The position numbers and the translations under genes were made by a program. Below are positions 1 to 8,226 of a stretch of DNA of 64,000 bases, in pieces. Position 1 is the first letter of the stretch; each line of letters opens with the position of its first letter. The notes under the pieces were generated by a model. It did no database searches and had not been told where the DNA came from. It worked only from the letters and a program-made list of their open reading frames with translations. Source of the DNA: Paenibacillus sp. FSL H8-0332 (lineage in GTDB: Bacteria; Bacillota; Bacilli; Paenibacillales; Paenibacillaceae); NCBI RefSeq assembly GCF_037963835.1, contig NZ_CP150145.1, positions 2,108,001 through 2,172,000 of the forward strand, given 5' to 3'.

Positions 1-594
1 CGCTCTTCGGCCGTGCGGATCTGGCGCTCCCCGCTCGCTTGGCAGGTCACGCTGTTCATGGGGCTTCAGTCGTTGCTCTATTATGTTCTGATCTCCTGGT
101 TTTCGGTGATTCTCGGTGAGCGGGGGATGACACCGGGCCATGCGGGGTGGATTCTTTCGCTGATGCAGCTGGCCCAGCTGCCGTTCACTTTCTTCGTACC
201 GCTCTGGGCCGGACGGATGAAAAATCAACGCCTGCTGGTAGTCATTACTTTCGTTCTGTTCATCATCGGTATCCTTGGGGTCTGGCTGGGCCGCACAGAA
301 TTAATGGCGTTATGGGCCATCTGTATTGGAATAGGCGGCGGTTTTGCTTTTGGCTTGGCGATGATGTTCTTCAGCCTGCGCACCCGGACAGTGCAGGAAG
401 CAAGCGAGCTGTCAGGCATGGCCCAGTCAGCCGGATATTTGCTGGCAGCGGCGGGACCCGCATTGTTCGGCCTGCTGCATGATGCTGCGGGCAGCTGGAA
501 TGCACCGCTGGCGCTGCTTGCGGGAGCATGCGTGCTGCTGTTCGTGGCCGGCATGGGGGCGGGACGCGACAGATATGTGGGAGACCGGTTGTGA
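1..594 (+). CDS. MFS transporter, C-terminal part (CynX/NimT-like)
   Basis: This is an integral membrane transporter of the major facilitator superfamily, cut by the window start, so only about 197 C-terminal residues are visible. The frame is open from base 1, so the GTG at 13 is not a true start. The visible part has about six hydrophobic helices, with a short basic loop (GRMKNQR) between the first two pairs, as in the C-terminal half of MFS proteins. The overall look fits the cyanate/nitroimidazole (CynX/NimT) branch, but the substrate cannot be told. It ends at a GC-rich hairpin and is unlikely to share a transcript with the iron gene downstream. Confidence 0.8.
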   Translation, partial: RSSAVRIWRSPLAWQVTLFMGLQSLLYYVLISWFSVILGERGMTPGHAGWILSLMQLAQLPFTFFVPLWAGRMKNQRLLVVITFVLFIIGILGVWLGRTELMALWAICIGIGGGFAFGLAMMFFSLRTRTVQEASELSGMAQSAGYLLAAAGPALFGLLHDAAGSWNAPLALLAGACVLLFVAGMGAGRDRYVGDRL

Positions 595-599
595 ACGAG

Positions 600-627
600 G
601 GGCCCCGTCAGCTTGACGGGGCCCACT
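600..627 (+). terminator. Hairpin after the MFS gene
   Basis: An 11-bp perfect stem (600-610 with 614-624, GGGCCCCGTCA) with a 3-nt loop lies a few bases after the stop codon. The T tract behind it is poor, so termination may be partial. Confidence 0.6.
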
Positions 628-662
628 ATACGTTTGTATAAGATTTTTGCAGAGAAAGTGCA

Positions 663-690
663 TTGAAAGCTGGTCAGAACATGCTACGAT
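663..690 (+). promoter_or_regulatory. Candidate promoter of the iron-binding lipoprotein gene
   Basis: TTGAAA (663-668) and TACGAT (685-690) are separated by 16 nt. The Fur box begins 14 nt downstream, so Fur bound there would block early transcription. Confidence 0.5.
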
Positions 691-703
691 GTGATTAAGT
701 CAT

Positions 704-718
704 TGAGAATGATAATCA
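704..718 (+). promoter_or_regulatory. Fur box
   Basis: TGAGAATGATAATCA matches the 7-1-7 Fur consensus TGATAATNATTATCA at 13 of 15 positions. It lies 30 bases before the ATG of the siderophore-binding lipoprotein, which implies repression when iron is sufficient. Confidence 0.8.
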
Positions 719-747
719 ATGAAATTAGACACAGGAGTGAAGCGGAA

Positions 748-1767
748 ATGACAAGCTGGGGTCGGAAATGTATTGGGACAGTCGTACTTATAGTGGCAAT
801 GTCAGCTGTAGTGGCTTGCGGAAATAATAAGGCTGCGGACGGCAACGCCGTGCAGACAGGGAATAAGACGGAGCAGGCGGCAGCAGCCAGTGCAGCTCCT
901 GCGGAGACTGGGAAGAAGCCATCCTCAGAAGGGGCAACCCGTACGATTGCCGGGGAATTCGGCGAGGTCGAAATTCCCGTGAACCCCCAGCGGGTGGCAG
1001 CGATCTATCTGGAAGACTATCTGAAGGCACTGGGCGTTACTCCGGTGGTGCAGTGGTACCATCCAAGCTGGGGCAAGCAGGATTATCTGAATCTGGATGT
1101 GCCTGAATTTGATATCAGCGGCAGTATAGAAGCGCTTCTGGACAAGAATCCGGATCTGATCATTGCCGATGGCGGTGTGGATGCCGCTAAGTATGAGCAG
1201 TATTCCCTGGTCGCCCCAACCTACCGCCTGCCGGAGAGCGTATTGCAGGATTCAAGGCTAATCCTTACAGCGGTCGCAGACGCGCTGGGTATTCCTGAGA
1301 AGGGAAAGGCTGTACTGGCCGAATATGACCAGAAGGTGGCAGATGGAAAGGCCGCGCTGCAGCAGGCACTGGGACAGGAGAAGGTGGCTGTGATCCGGCT
1401 TAATGTGGCGGACAAAACCGTTGCTCTTTTTGGAGTCAAAAACCGCTTTACCGGTGTACTCTATAATCAATTCGGTCTGACACCTGTTCCCATGGCTGCT
1501 GAGATGACGGAATTCCAGTCGATTATCTCAGAAGAAGTAATCCCGGAGCTTCAAGCGGATCATATTATTGTATTCCCTGACAACGGGGAGTGGGATACTG
1601 CGGCCAACCAGGAGGCGATTCGGATTCTCGATGGCCCATTGTGGAAGAACCTGCCTGCGGTGAAGAACGGAAACATCTACAGAATGGAGCGTTCCCACTG
1701 GCAGTCCGGTGCCATTACGGCCAATTTGATGAAGCTGGATGATCTGTTGAAGGCCTTCGTGAAATAG
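748..1767 (+). CDS. Iron-siderophore ABC transporter substrate-binding lipoprotein
   Basis: This is a class III (FecB/FeuA-type) periplasmic-binding-like lipoprotein that should capture a ferric siderophore at the membrane surface. The start is the ATG at 748 behind AGGAG; an in-frame start at 691 would lie on top of the Fur box. The 339-residue product has a basic N-terminus, a hydrophobic stretch and a lipobox ending VVAC, then a low-complexity Gly/Ala/Ser/Glu linker. The core includes PQRVAAIYLEDYLKALGV and NPDLIIADG, typical of the fold. No permease or ATPase gene adjoins it, so its membrane partner must lie elsewhere. The next gene carries a homologous domain (LEDYLVALGV, HAQWGKQEYLGLD), which suggests both bind the same ligand. 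Confidence 0.88.
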   Translation: MTSWGRKCIGTVVLIVAMSAVVACGNNKAADGNAVQTGNKTEQAAAASAAPAETGKKPSSEGATRTIAGEFGEVEIPVNPQRVAAIYLEDYLKALGVTPVVQWYHPSWGKQDYLNLDVPEFDISGSIEALLDKNPDLIIADGGVDAAKYEQYSLVAPTYRLPESVLQDSRLILTAVADALGIPEKGKAVLAEYDQKVADGKAALQQALGQEKVAVIRLNVADKTVALFGVKNRFTGVLYNQFGLTPVPMAAEMTEFQSIISEEVIPELQADHIIVFPDNGEWDTAANQEAIRILDGPLWKNLPAVKNGNIYRMERSHWQSGAITANLMKLDDLLKAFVK

Positions 1768-1803
1768 TATTCCGTACAAGCTGCTGTTTATAGGGTAAAA
1801 GCG

Positions 1804-1844
1804 AAAAGAGGATCTATCAGCAGGTTGATAGATCCTCTTTTTTG
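1804..1844 (+). terminator. Rho-independent terminator of the binding-protein gene
   Basis: AAAAGAGGATCTATCA (1804-1819) pairs with TTGATAGATCCTCTTTTT (1825 onward), followed by a T run. It separates the two iron genes into two transcripts. Confidence 0.92.
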
Positions 1845-1862
1845 TTTTACACTTAGAACTGA

Positions 1863-1877
1863 TGATAATGATTCTCA
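1863..1877 (+). promoter_or_regulatory. Fur box of the Btr-like regulator
   Basis: TGATAATGATTCTCA matches the Fur 7-1-7 consensus at 14 of 15 positions. It lies just before the AGGAGGGG ribosome binding site of the regulator gene. Confidence 0.82.
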
Positions 1878-1892
1878 ATCAGGAGGGGTAGA

Positions 1893-3494
1893 ATGGCGGA
1901 ACATATGCAGGCAAGCACCGGAAGAACGCTGCTCTACAGCTTGATTAACATAGAAGAGGTTACCCGGTCACCCGGGGGAAATGAACCGGTCGCTGTATAT
2001 CAAGAGCATGTATTAATCATTGTGTCGGCAGGAGCGGGCTGGCTCAAGGCAGATCATTGGCGTTATCCTTTGGAGAAAGGTGCCGGATTTCTGATCGAAG
2101 CCGGGTTGGTAAACAGAATCCAGGCCGGAGAGCAGGGGATCAGCTTTTACCAGCTCTCCTTTGAAGTCATCCGCAGAGGACACAGCAATCATGGCGGATT
2201 GGACAAGCTGTCTGGAGAGGGCCTGCTCGTGCCGGGACTTCTTAACTGCAGGCCCTACTCACAGTGTGCCCTGCTGCTGGATTCCATATATTATAGCTGC
2301 CGGCGCCCGGAGGATATGGAATGGTTTGCGGCCCAGACCCGTTTTCAGGAGCTGCTGCTGCTGATTATACGGGCGAATTCCCCGGCGATGAAGACCAAGG
2401 ATGACCGCGAGGCGGTAGAGCGTTCGATCCGTTATATGGAGGAGCATTTCAGTGAGGCCTTATCCGTCGAACAGCTGGCGGAGATTGCCGGGATTGGCCG
2501 TGTGCGTTATACGCAGCTGTTCAAAGAAATTACCGGCCAGATTCCCCTGGAGCACTTGAACAGTCTGCGGATTGAGCAGGCGCAGCAGCAATTGCTGCTG
2601 ACCGGGGACCGTCTACATGAGGTTGCACTGGCTGCCGGGTACAGCAACGAATACTATTTCAACCGGAGGTTCAAGGCAACGGTTGGGGTCACTCCGGGTC
2701 AATACAGAAGTCTTCATCAGGAAGGAGTCCGTGTATTTGCGCCATTTCTGGAGGATTACCTGGTGGCCTTAGGGGTAATGCCAGTGGCGCAGTATTGTCA
2801 TGCCCAGTGGGGCAAGCAGGAGTACCTGGGTCTCGATCAGGTTCCGGCGTTTGATATTTCGGGCGGAGACTGGCAGGGGCTCACCCGGTATAGACCGGAC
2901 CTGATTATGCTGGATGACGGCTTCCAGCGCTGGCAACTGGGAGAATGCCGCCAGGTGGCTCCATTGTTCCGGCTGCCGTTCCATCAGGAGGACTGGCGGG
3001 CCACATTGCGCTCGGCGGCAGCGGTCTTCGGCAGGACCGGCCGTGTGCAGGAGGTCATCAGCGATTATGAGCAGCTGGCCCGGCAGGCCAAACGTCAGCT
3101 CAGCCGCAGCATCCGGGGACAGACGGTGGCACTGCTGCGGATTTCTGCCCATGGCGTTGCCCTGTATGGCAGTGAGAATCTGGGATACTCCGCCCATGTT
3201 CTGCACGAGGATCTGGGGCTGCAGCGGCATCCCGCCGTCCAGCATCTTACCCGGGGACAGAAGCGGGTCAATCTGACCCATGACGAGCTTGCAGGCTTGA
3301 CCGCAGATCATTTGTTCATTACGTTTGACCTTCAGGAAGGGGAGAGCCGGGAACTGCTGGAGACACAGCTCTGGAGAAGTCTGCCTGCTGTACGCAACCA
3401 CTGTGTGTACGAGGTCGATTTCATGGCCTGGATGAATTACGGTGTCCTGTCGCATCAGCGGAAGATTGCGGATGTGCTGAAGGTACTGGCTTGA
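1893..3494 (+). CDS. AraC-family regulator fused to a siderophore-binding domain (Btr-like)
   Basis: This is a cytoplasmic transcription factor of 533 residues. An N-terminal sensor-like region of about 160 residues is followed by an AraC double helix-turn-helix (about 170-272, including LAEIAGIGRVRYTQLFKEIT and AGYSNEYYFNRRFKATVG) and a C-terminal FeuA-like binding domain (about 278-533). The same layout is known in Bacillus subtilis Btr, which senses bacillibactin in the cytosol and activates feuABC. The binding domain shares segments with the lipoprotein encoded just upstream, so the regulator probably senses the same siderophore and drives its uptake genes. ATG 1893 follows AGGAGGGG. The Fur box in front of it implies expression under iron limitation. 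Confidence 0.88.
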   Translation: MAEHMQASTGRTLLYSLINIEEVTRSPGGNEPVAVYQEHVLIIVSAGAGWLKADHWRYPLEKGAGFLIEAGLVNRIQAGEQGISFYQLSFEVIRRGHSNHGGLDKLSGEGLLVPGLLNCRPYSQCALLLDSIYYSCRRPEDMEWFAAQTRFQELLLLIIRANSPAMKTKDDREAVERSIRYMEEHFSEALSVEQLAEIAGIGRVRYTQLFKEITGQIPLEHLNSLRIEQAQQQLLLTGDRLHEVALAAGYSNEYYFNRRFKATVGVTPGQYRSLHQEGVRVFAPFLEDYLVALGVMPVAQYCHAQWGKQEYLGLDQVPAFDISGGDWQGLTRYRPDLIMLDDGFQRWQLGECRQVAPLFRLPFHQEDWRATLRSAAAVFGRTGRVQEVISDYEQLARQAKRQLSRSIRGQTVALLRISAHGVALYGSENLGYSAHVLHEDLGLQRHPAVQHLTRGQKRVNLTHDELAGLTADHLFITFDLQEGESRELLETQLWRSLPAVRNHCVYEVDFMAWMNYGVLSHQRKIADVLKVLA

Positions 3495-3504
3495 AAATTA
3501 AAGC

Positions 3505-3533
3505 TTGCAATTCCGCTCCAAAGAGAGTATATT
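3505..3533 (+). promoter_or_regulatory. Candidate promoter of tRNA-Leu
   Basis: TTGCAA (3505-3510), a 17-nt spacer and TATATT (3528-3533) end 39 bases before the tRNA. Confidence 0.65.
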
Positions 3534-3571
3534 CTTAATTACGGTGATTGAATCACTGCAATACATAATAT

Positions 3572-3655
3572 GCGGTCATGGCGGAATTGGCAGACGCGCT
3601 GGCTTCAGGTGCCAGTGATAGCAATATCGTGGAGGTTCGAGTCCTCTTGACCGCA
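3572..3655 (+). tRNA. tRNA-Leu (anticodon CAG)
   Basis: The acceptor stem GCGGTCA (3572-3578) pairs with TGACCGC (3648-3654), with discriminator A. The anticodon arm CTGGC-TTCAGGT-GCCAG gives anticodon CAG. A long variable arm and a T arm with TTCGAGT identify a class II tRNA reading CUG. The 3' CCA is not encoded. Confidence 0.96.
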
Positions 3656-3669
3656 TCATATTTTACAAT

Positions 3670-3715
3670 ACAGGTTCTTGCTTGGCATTTATGCCGCAGG
3701 GACCTGTTTTTCTTT
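3670..3715 (+). terminator. Terminator after tRNA-Leu
   Basis: ACAGGTTCTTGC (3670-3681) pairs over 12 bp with GCAGGGACCTGT (3696-3707), including two G-T pairs. A T-rich run follows. Confidence 0.9.
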
Positions 3716-3748
3716 TGTTGTGGATGAGTGCTCTTTAATTGCTTCTTG

Positions 3749-3984
3749 AATGTATGCGGAAAACAGCATACATTTGCTGGTACGCAGGCGTGTGGCCCGA
3801 ATGTATGTGGAAAACAGCATACATTGTGCCGGCACGCAGGCATGTGGCTCGAATGTATGAGGAAAACAGCATACATTGTGCCGGCACGCAGGCATGTGAC
3901 TCGAATGTATGAGGAAAACAACATACATTGTGCCGGCACGCAGGCATGTGGCTCGAATGTATGAGGAAAACAGCATACATTTTG
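3749..3984 (+). repeat. Five-copy 52-bp intergenic repeat
   Basis: Units start at 3749, 3800, 3852, 3904 and 3956, with a period of 51-52 bases. Each holds an 8-bp inverted repeat AATGTATG ... CATACATT around GGAAAACAG, then a GC-richer arm (GCCGGCACGCAGGCATGTG). The fifth unit stops after the AT-rich half. The period is not a multiple of three, and stop-free readings on both strands are by-products of the repetition, so this is not a gene. A diverged relative lies at 43766-43897. Confidence 0.9.
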
Positions 3985-4051
3985 TTTATTTCTTTAGTGC
4001 TTTTTATGTATTTTAAAGCCTGTAGTTCGTTCCCCCGCTTAAACAGCGGAG

Positions 4052-4165
4052 AGGACGGAACGAATGTGGAAAAGCGGCAGCGGTCGCCTTGGTCTCCGGA
4101 TTTTCACCGCTAAGGGGAATTCAAAAAATCTGGAGACCACAGCGATTGGAACATCGGTCCGTTCG
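4052..4165 (+). repeat. Nested foldback repeat element, copy 1
   Basis: A 12-bp stem (4092-4103 GTCTCCGGATTT with 4126-4137 AAATCTGGAGAC) sits inside an outer imperfect arm pair (4055-4067 with 4151-4162). Its core aligns with the element at 18094-18303 (shared CCGGATTT, CACCGC, AATCTGG, ACAGCG). The rest of 3985-4361 holds no gene that I can support, apart from the ribosome binding site of the next gene. Confidence 0.75.
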
Positions 4166-4361
4166 CGGAGCGTCCACCCATGCTCCCACCCAAGTGTCCA
4201 AGCTGATCTACTCAAACTGAACCTCTCAGCTCTGATCAATTCCAATAAAAATCCTATACAAATCATAAAAATGTGAGTTAGAAGCCGGAACTCTGAGGTT
4301 GTATCATAACTAGTAAGCAATGCTGCTTATTTAAAATTCATGATGCGAGGAGAACGGTGAT

Positions 4362-4607
4362 ATGCAGGATACCATTGTGCGGATCTTGAGTGAAATTAAG
4401 AACAATCCAGAGCTGTTGCTCACTGCCACTGAAGCCACCGATATTGTGAATGAGGTAGGTCTGGATTCCCTGCAGATGATTAATTTCATTCTCCGGATCG
4501 AAGACGAATTTGAAATTGAATTTGATTTTGATCACTTTGCCTATGAGGATTTCCAGTCGATCGGGGATTTCATGGGGTTCATCACAGCCACGCAAACCGC
4601 TTCTTAA
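4362..4607 (+). CDS. Acyl/peptidyl carrier protein (first of two)
   Basis: This small acidic protein of 81 residues is of the acyl carrier protein family. The motif GLDSLQM places the phosphopantetheine attachment serine at residue 36, followed by the usual acidic helix (RIEDEFEIEFDFD). In such stand-alone clusters the carrier holds an amino acid or short acyl group as a thioester. The AGGAG ribosome binding site fits ATG 4362. It opens the 4.4-15.5 kb cluster and is followed 13 bases later by an ATP-grasp gene, the same pair as BtrI/BtrJ in butirosin biosynthesis. The substrate is unknown, and no phosphopantetheinyl transferase gene is in the window. Confidence 0.88.
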   Translation: MQDTIVRILSEIKNNPELLLTATEATDIVNEVGLDSLQMINFILRIEDEFEIEFDFDHFAYEDFQSIGDFMGFITATQTAS

Positions 4608-4620
4608 GGAGGCTTCATGG

Positions 4621-5949
4621 ATGAAGTCAACCGTGGTTCTAGGTACCTTTGATTCCGAGGCGTGGTGGCGGAGTCCGCATGGATCTATGCTTCCTTCAAT
4701 GAACAGCAGCCAAGCTGTGACGATGGGCATGGATGAATTGTTGTTTCCGTTATGCAAGGAGCAGGATATTCTGTTCACCCGGCAGCCCATGGACGAGCAT
4801 CTTAGAAGCTATTTATCGCGGCTCGGCTATACCTTCACCCCTATTCATTGCAGAAATCCCGTTCATGCGGATGACTACAGGCTGCATGTGTTTGATCTTC
4901 TAATGGCTGATGCAGGCTACTACCAGCAGCTGCTCCCGCAAGATGCTATAGTCTCTCCCTATTCTATTCTTTCTGATGCCAATGAGGTAGTACGCAGGTT
5001 CAGTTTTGGTAATCATTTTCCCTCCTTAGATACAGTTCGAGCAGTAAATTCAAAGACCTATTCTCATGAACTAAGACAAAGATTGGGCATTCGCAATAGT
5101 TCCTCGATAGCGGAAAGTGCTGAGGAACTGCTGACCTATGGCCTTCTGCTGCTACGGACCGGACAAGTGCTGGTGAAGGACCCGCTGGGTGTCTCAGGCA
5201 AAGGCAATATGTTAATTTCAAGCGAGAGAATGCTGAAGAGAATTGCCGCCTATCTGCTAGAGCAAGAGAGTAAGGGCAAACAAACACAGTTCATTATCGA
5301 ACCCCTGCTTGATAAAACGGAGGATTTCTCCTGTCAGCTGTTCATTACAGAGCAGGGGGATGTGCAGTACATCTCTGTTCAACAAATGGTAAACGAATCC
5401 TTCTCCTATTCAGGCTCTTATCCCGCCGATCCCGGGTTCATTGAGATGCTCTGGAAAAACAATTATTTCAGCATCATGGAAGAAGCCTGCAAGGACTTGT
5501 TCGAGACAGGCTATCACGGCGAGGTATGTATAGATTCCATGCTGCTGGCAAGCGGTGAGCTGGTGCCCATCGTTGAGATTAATGCCAGAAAGTCCATGGG
5601 GCTGATTAATCATCATCTCAATAACGATTTACAGCAGTATTCCTTGTCCAGCTTTTTGACCTTTATCCCGGCAGGCTGCGCTGCGGAAGTGACCATGCTG
5701 CACGTACTGGAGGTTCTCCAAGCCAACGAATTGTTGTTTACGCAAGAGAACAGGCAAGGAATTATACCGCTGGGTGCAAACACGCTGTTCGGCTCCGGCA
5801 ATACCGCATTTGCTGACGCGGAGTCTGAATGGAGGAAGGGGAAGCTTTATGTAGCTGCTCCCTATGCCTCTGATGTGAGTGAAGCATTCACGCTAATCCA
5901 GCGGGTGAAGGACGTCTTGAAGTCTCTAACCATTAAGGTTTATAACTGA
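4621..5949 (+). CDS. ATP-grasp ligase, probable amino acid-carrier protein ligase
   Basis: This is a 442-residue ATP-grasp protein. The glycine-rich ATP loop is visible as KDPLGVSGKGN, and the metal/nucleotide end as EINARKSMG. The region before residue 150 looks like a pre-ATP-grasp domain. ATP-grasp enzymes join a carboxylate to an amine or thiol through an acyl phosphate. Next to a free carrier protein the likely role is loading that carrier, as BtrJ does with glutamate. ATG 4621 is chosen because AAGGAGG (4606-4612) lies 8 bases before it; a longer reading frame would overlap the carrier gene. The acyl substrate cannot be read from sequence. Confidence 0.8.
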   Translation: MKSTVVLGTFDSEAWWRSPHGSMLPSMNSSQAVTMGMDELLFPLCKEQDILFTRQPMDEHLRSYLSRLGYTFTPIHCRNPVHADDYRLHVFDLLMADAGYYQQLLPQDAIVSPYSILSDANEVVRRFSFGNHFPSLDTVRAVNSKTYSHELRQRLGIRNSSSIAESAEELLTYGLLLLRTGQVLVKDPLGVSGKGNMLISSERMLKRIAAYLLEQESKGKQTQFIIEPLLDKTEDFSCQLFITEQGDVQYISVQQMVNESFSYSGSYPADPGFIEMLWKNNYFSIMEEACKDLFETGYHGEVCIDSMLLASGELVPIVEINARKSMGLINHHLNNDLQQYSLSSFLTFIPAGCAAEVTMLHVLEVLQANELLFTQENRQGIIPLGANTLFGSGNTAFADAESEWRKGKLYVAAPYASDVSEAFTLIQRVKDVLKSLTIKVYN

Positions 5950-5982
5950 CCAGTCTTGATCGTAAAAAGAGGGAGCTGACAA

Positions 5983-7092
5983 ATGATTACCATTTTATGC
6001 TCATCTGTCGCATTGGGAGTCTATACGCCCGCAGTCCTGTTACGTGACGAGCTAAGCAGGTCATATGAGGCCGATCTGGAAGTGCTGGAGAGCCTGTATC
6101 CGCCCGAAACGAGACTGAAATTAATCGAAAATAAGAAGGTTTTCTCTACCAGGTTTGATGTAGCCAAGCTGGGTCACAGAATGATTAGGGATATCACACC
6201 GAATCTGGACCCGCAGCTGGTAACCCGGCTTTTAGGCAAGTGGGCAGAAGAGAACCGGAGGGTGTTTATGGTTTTCTCGGGATTCTGGATGCCCGTTCTG
6301 GAAGAGTACGCGAAGAGTTACCGCAAGGATGTGCATGTCGAGCTGATTCATATGGACGCGGTCATATCTCCATCGTGGAAGCTGTATTCCAACAGTATCC
6401 GGAATGATCTGTTTACGGTGAACGATGTCTGGTTTTTTGACGGGGCGGCTGGGCGGGTGAATTACAGTATTTCCATGGGTCATGCTGCCCCTAAAGACTA
6501 TAAGGAACGTGACAACCGGTTCGTCATCCATGGCGGCGGCTGGGGAATGGGGACCTACAAGGAGACGGCAGCAGAGCTGAATCACTCCCTGGATTTGAAC
6601 ATCGTCATTCATGAGTTGACGGATGATCAGGCTTATGGACCCGACCACCGTTACTACATGGTGAAGCCGGGCTGGTCGCCCTGGATGAAGAACGACGAGA
6701 ATGAATATACCCTGCCGCCATTCGGTGAAGTTATCAATCATTGTTTTAGCGAGGATACCGGGGTGAAGCATAGCTTCTATCAGCTGATCTGTAACTCGAA
6801 GGCTATTATCAGCAAGCCGGGGGGAGGAACCCTGCTGGATTCGCTGGAATCCTTCACGCCGGTTATTTTCCTGGAGCCGCTGGGTGAGCATGAAGCCTGC
6901 AACGCGGAGCTATGGGAGCGGCTGGGTTTTGGCATAAGGGATGAGCACTGGATGAGTATGGGGTGTCCGCTTGAGGTGCTGGAGACATGCAGTGAGAACC
7001 TCAAAAGCTATAAAACTCAAGTATTACATTACGGGAGGTGTTTTGATGAGACAGCCGCAAACATCCGTAGTTCTGGACCGGGATTCCTTTGA
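5983..7092 (+). CDS. GT-B fold glycosyltransferase-like protein
   Basis: This 369-residue protein resembles GT-B glycosyltransferases of the MurG/UDP-glycosyltransferase type. The C-terminal half has a nucleotide-sugar site pattern, KPGGGTLLDSLESFTPVIF, followed by acidic/polar residues (EPLGEHEACNAELWERLGFG). The N-terminal half starts with a short beta strand and LGVYTPAVLLRDEL, as in the acceptor domain. The ribosome binding site is GAGGGAG. Its last 47 bases overlap the start of the radical SAM gene in another frame. In context it should glycosylate the intermediate built on the carrier, or activate a sugar unit. Donor and acceptor are unknown. Confidence 0.7.
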   Translation: MITILCSSVALGVYTPAVLLRDELSRSYEADLEVLESLYPPETRLKLIENKKVFSTRFDVAKLGHRMIRDITPNLDPQLVTRLLGKWAEENRRVFMVFSGFWMPVLEEYAKSYRKDVHVELIHMDAVISPSWKLYSNSIRNDLFTVNDVWFFDGAAGRVNYSISMGHAAPKDYKERDNRFVIHGGGWGMGTYKETAAELNHSLDLNIVIHELTDDQAYGPDHRYYMVKPGWSPWMKNDENEYTLPPFGEVINHCFSEDTGVKHSFYQLICNSKAIISKPGGGTLLDSLESFTPVIFLEPLGEHEACNAELWERLGFGIRDEHWMSMGCPLEVLETCSENLKSYKTQVLHYGRCFDETAANIRSSGPGFL

Positions 7093-8224
7093 GCGCCTGA
7101 AAAAAACCATTAAACATATGTCGGTCACGCATAAGCAGGTTCATCTCAATCCTGCGTATTCCACGAATCTTCCGGTCGAGGTCGGGCTTAAATTAACCAA
7201 TGGCTGTAATCTGCGCTGCAAGCATTGCTTTGAATGGAACGCTGAGGGGTACCACCGGGATTTGGGCAGAGCCGAGCAACGGGAAGAGCTTGATTTCGCT
7301 GTGATTGAAAAAGTGTTCCGGCAAACCAAAGAAACGAACGCCAATATGTTCCTTTGGGGAGGAGAACCTCTGTATTACAGCCGGTTCAATGAGCTGGCCG
7401 ACCTGCTGGAGCAGGACCCCAGATGGACGGTGTTATGTACCAACGGTATTCAAATCATCGAGAAGCTGGATTCCATCCTCAAAATGTCCAAAAGTCTGGT
7501 CTGTCTGATCAGCCTGGAAGGCTTCGAAGCGGAGAATGATGCGATCCGGGGAAAAGGCACCTTCAAGAAGGTGATGGCGGGCATTGATAAGCTGCTGGAG
7601 CTGGAGAAGGAGGGTATCTACCAGGGGAAAATCTCCATCCATCTGACGATCAGCGATGTCATGATTGATAAGCTGTATGATTTTGTGGAGTTTTTTGAGA
7701 ATAAGGGAATTGACTCGGTGTATATTACTTTCCCGTGGTATTTGCCGGATGAGGTATCGAGCAATATGGACCGCTATTTCAACGAGCATTTCAAGTGGCT
7801 GGCGGATGACCTGGAGGAAGGGCACCGCAATAGCTGGCATTCGTTCAAATATCGCATCTCGCCTGAAAGGATTGATTCGCTGCTTGCGCAGATGGAGAGG
7901 ATTAACCAGCGAACCTGGAATTTAAGAACACGTTATCAGCCAGCGCTTGAACTACATGAGGTACGGGACTTTGTACTCGGTTCAGAGAAGCCTGCCCAGA
8001 ATAAAACGCAATGCCTGTCGATCCGCACCAGACTGGATGTGCTGGCTGACGGTGAAGTCAGTGCCTGCAAGTTGTTTCCGGAGTTCTCCCTGGGGAATCT
8101 GGCGGATCAGGATCTTAAAGATATTTGGGACGGCGATAATTTCGAAAGGGTCCGGGAAACCCTGAAATGCGGCCTGATGCCGGTATGCTCCAAATGCATT
8201 CTGCTGTATCTTCACGGAAAATAA
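7046..8224 (+). CDS. Radical SAM protein with SPASM domain
   Basis: This 392-residue enzyme has the radical SAM [4Fe-4S] motif CNLRCKHC (Cys54, Cys58, Cys61). A C-terminal SPASM region has cysteines in QCLSIRTRLDVLADGEVSAC and in CGLMPVCSKC, likely ligating auxiliary clusters. SPASM enzymes oxidise or crosslink peptides and alcohols; butirosin's BtrN, which dehydrogenates an aminocyclitol, is a relative with a reduced SPASM fold. ATG 7046 follows GGGAGGTG. An upstream in-frame reading exists but lies fully inside the glycosyltransferase gene. The 47-base overlap suggests coupled translation. The reaction is not predictable beyond radical chemistry on a cluster intermediate. Confidence 0.88.
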   Translation: MRQPQTSVVLDRDSFERLKKTIKHMSVTHKQVHLNPAYSTNLPVEVGLKLTNGCNLRCKHCFEWNAEGYHRDLGRAEQREELDFAVIEKVFRQTKETNANMFLWGGEPLYYSRFNELADLLEQDPRWTVLCTNGIQIIEKLDSILKMSKSLVCLISLEGFEAENDAIRGKGTFKKVMAGIDKLLELEKEGIYQGKISIHLTISDVMIDKLYDFVEFFENKGIDSVYITFPWYLPDEVSSNMDRYFNEHFKWLADDLEEGHRNSWHSFKYRISPERIDSLLAQMERINQRTWNLRTRYQPALELHEVRDFVLGSEKPAQNKTQCLSIRTRLDVLADGEVSACKLFPEFSLGNLADQDLKDIWDGDNFERVRETLKCGLMPVCSKCILLYLHGK

Positions 8225-8226
8225 GA

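Noticed and set aside
691..747. Longer N-terminus of the siderophore-binding protein
   Set aside because: It would be encoded over the Fur box and lacks a ribosome binding site.
3553..3980. Minus-strand open frames rich in MLFSSYIRATCLRAG repeats
   Set aside because: They arise from the 52-bp repeat, overlap tRNA-Leu, and have no ribosome binding site.
3749..3984. CRISPR array
   Set aside because: The whole unit is conserved, there are no unique spacers, and no cas genes are present.
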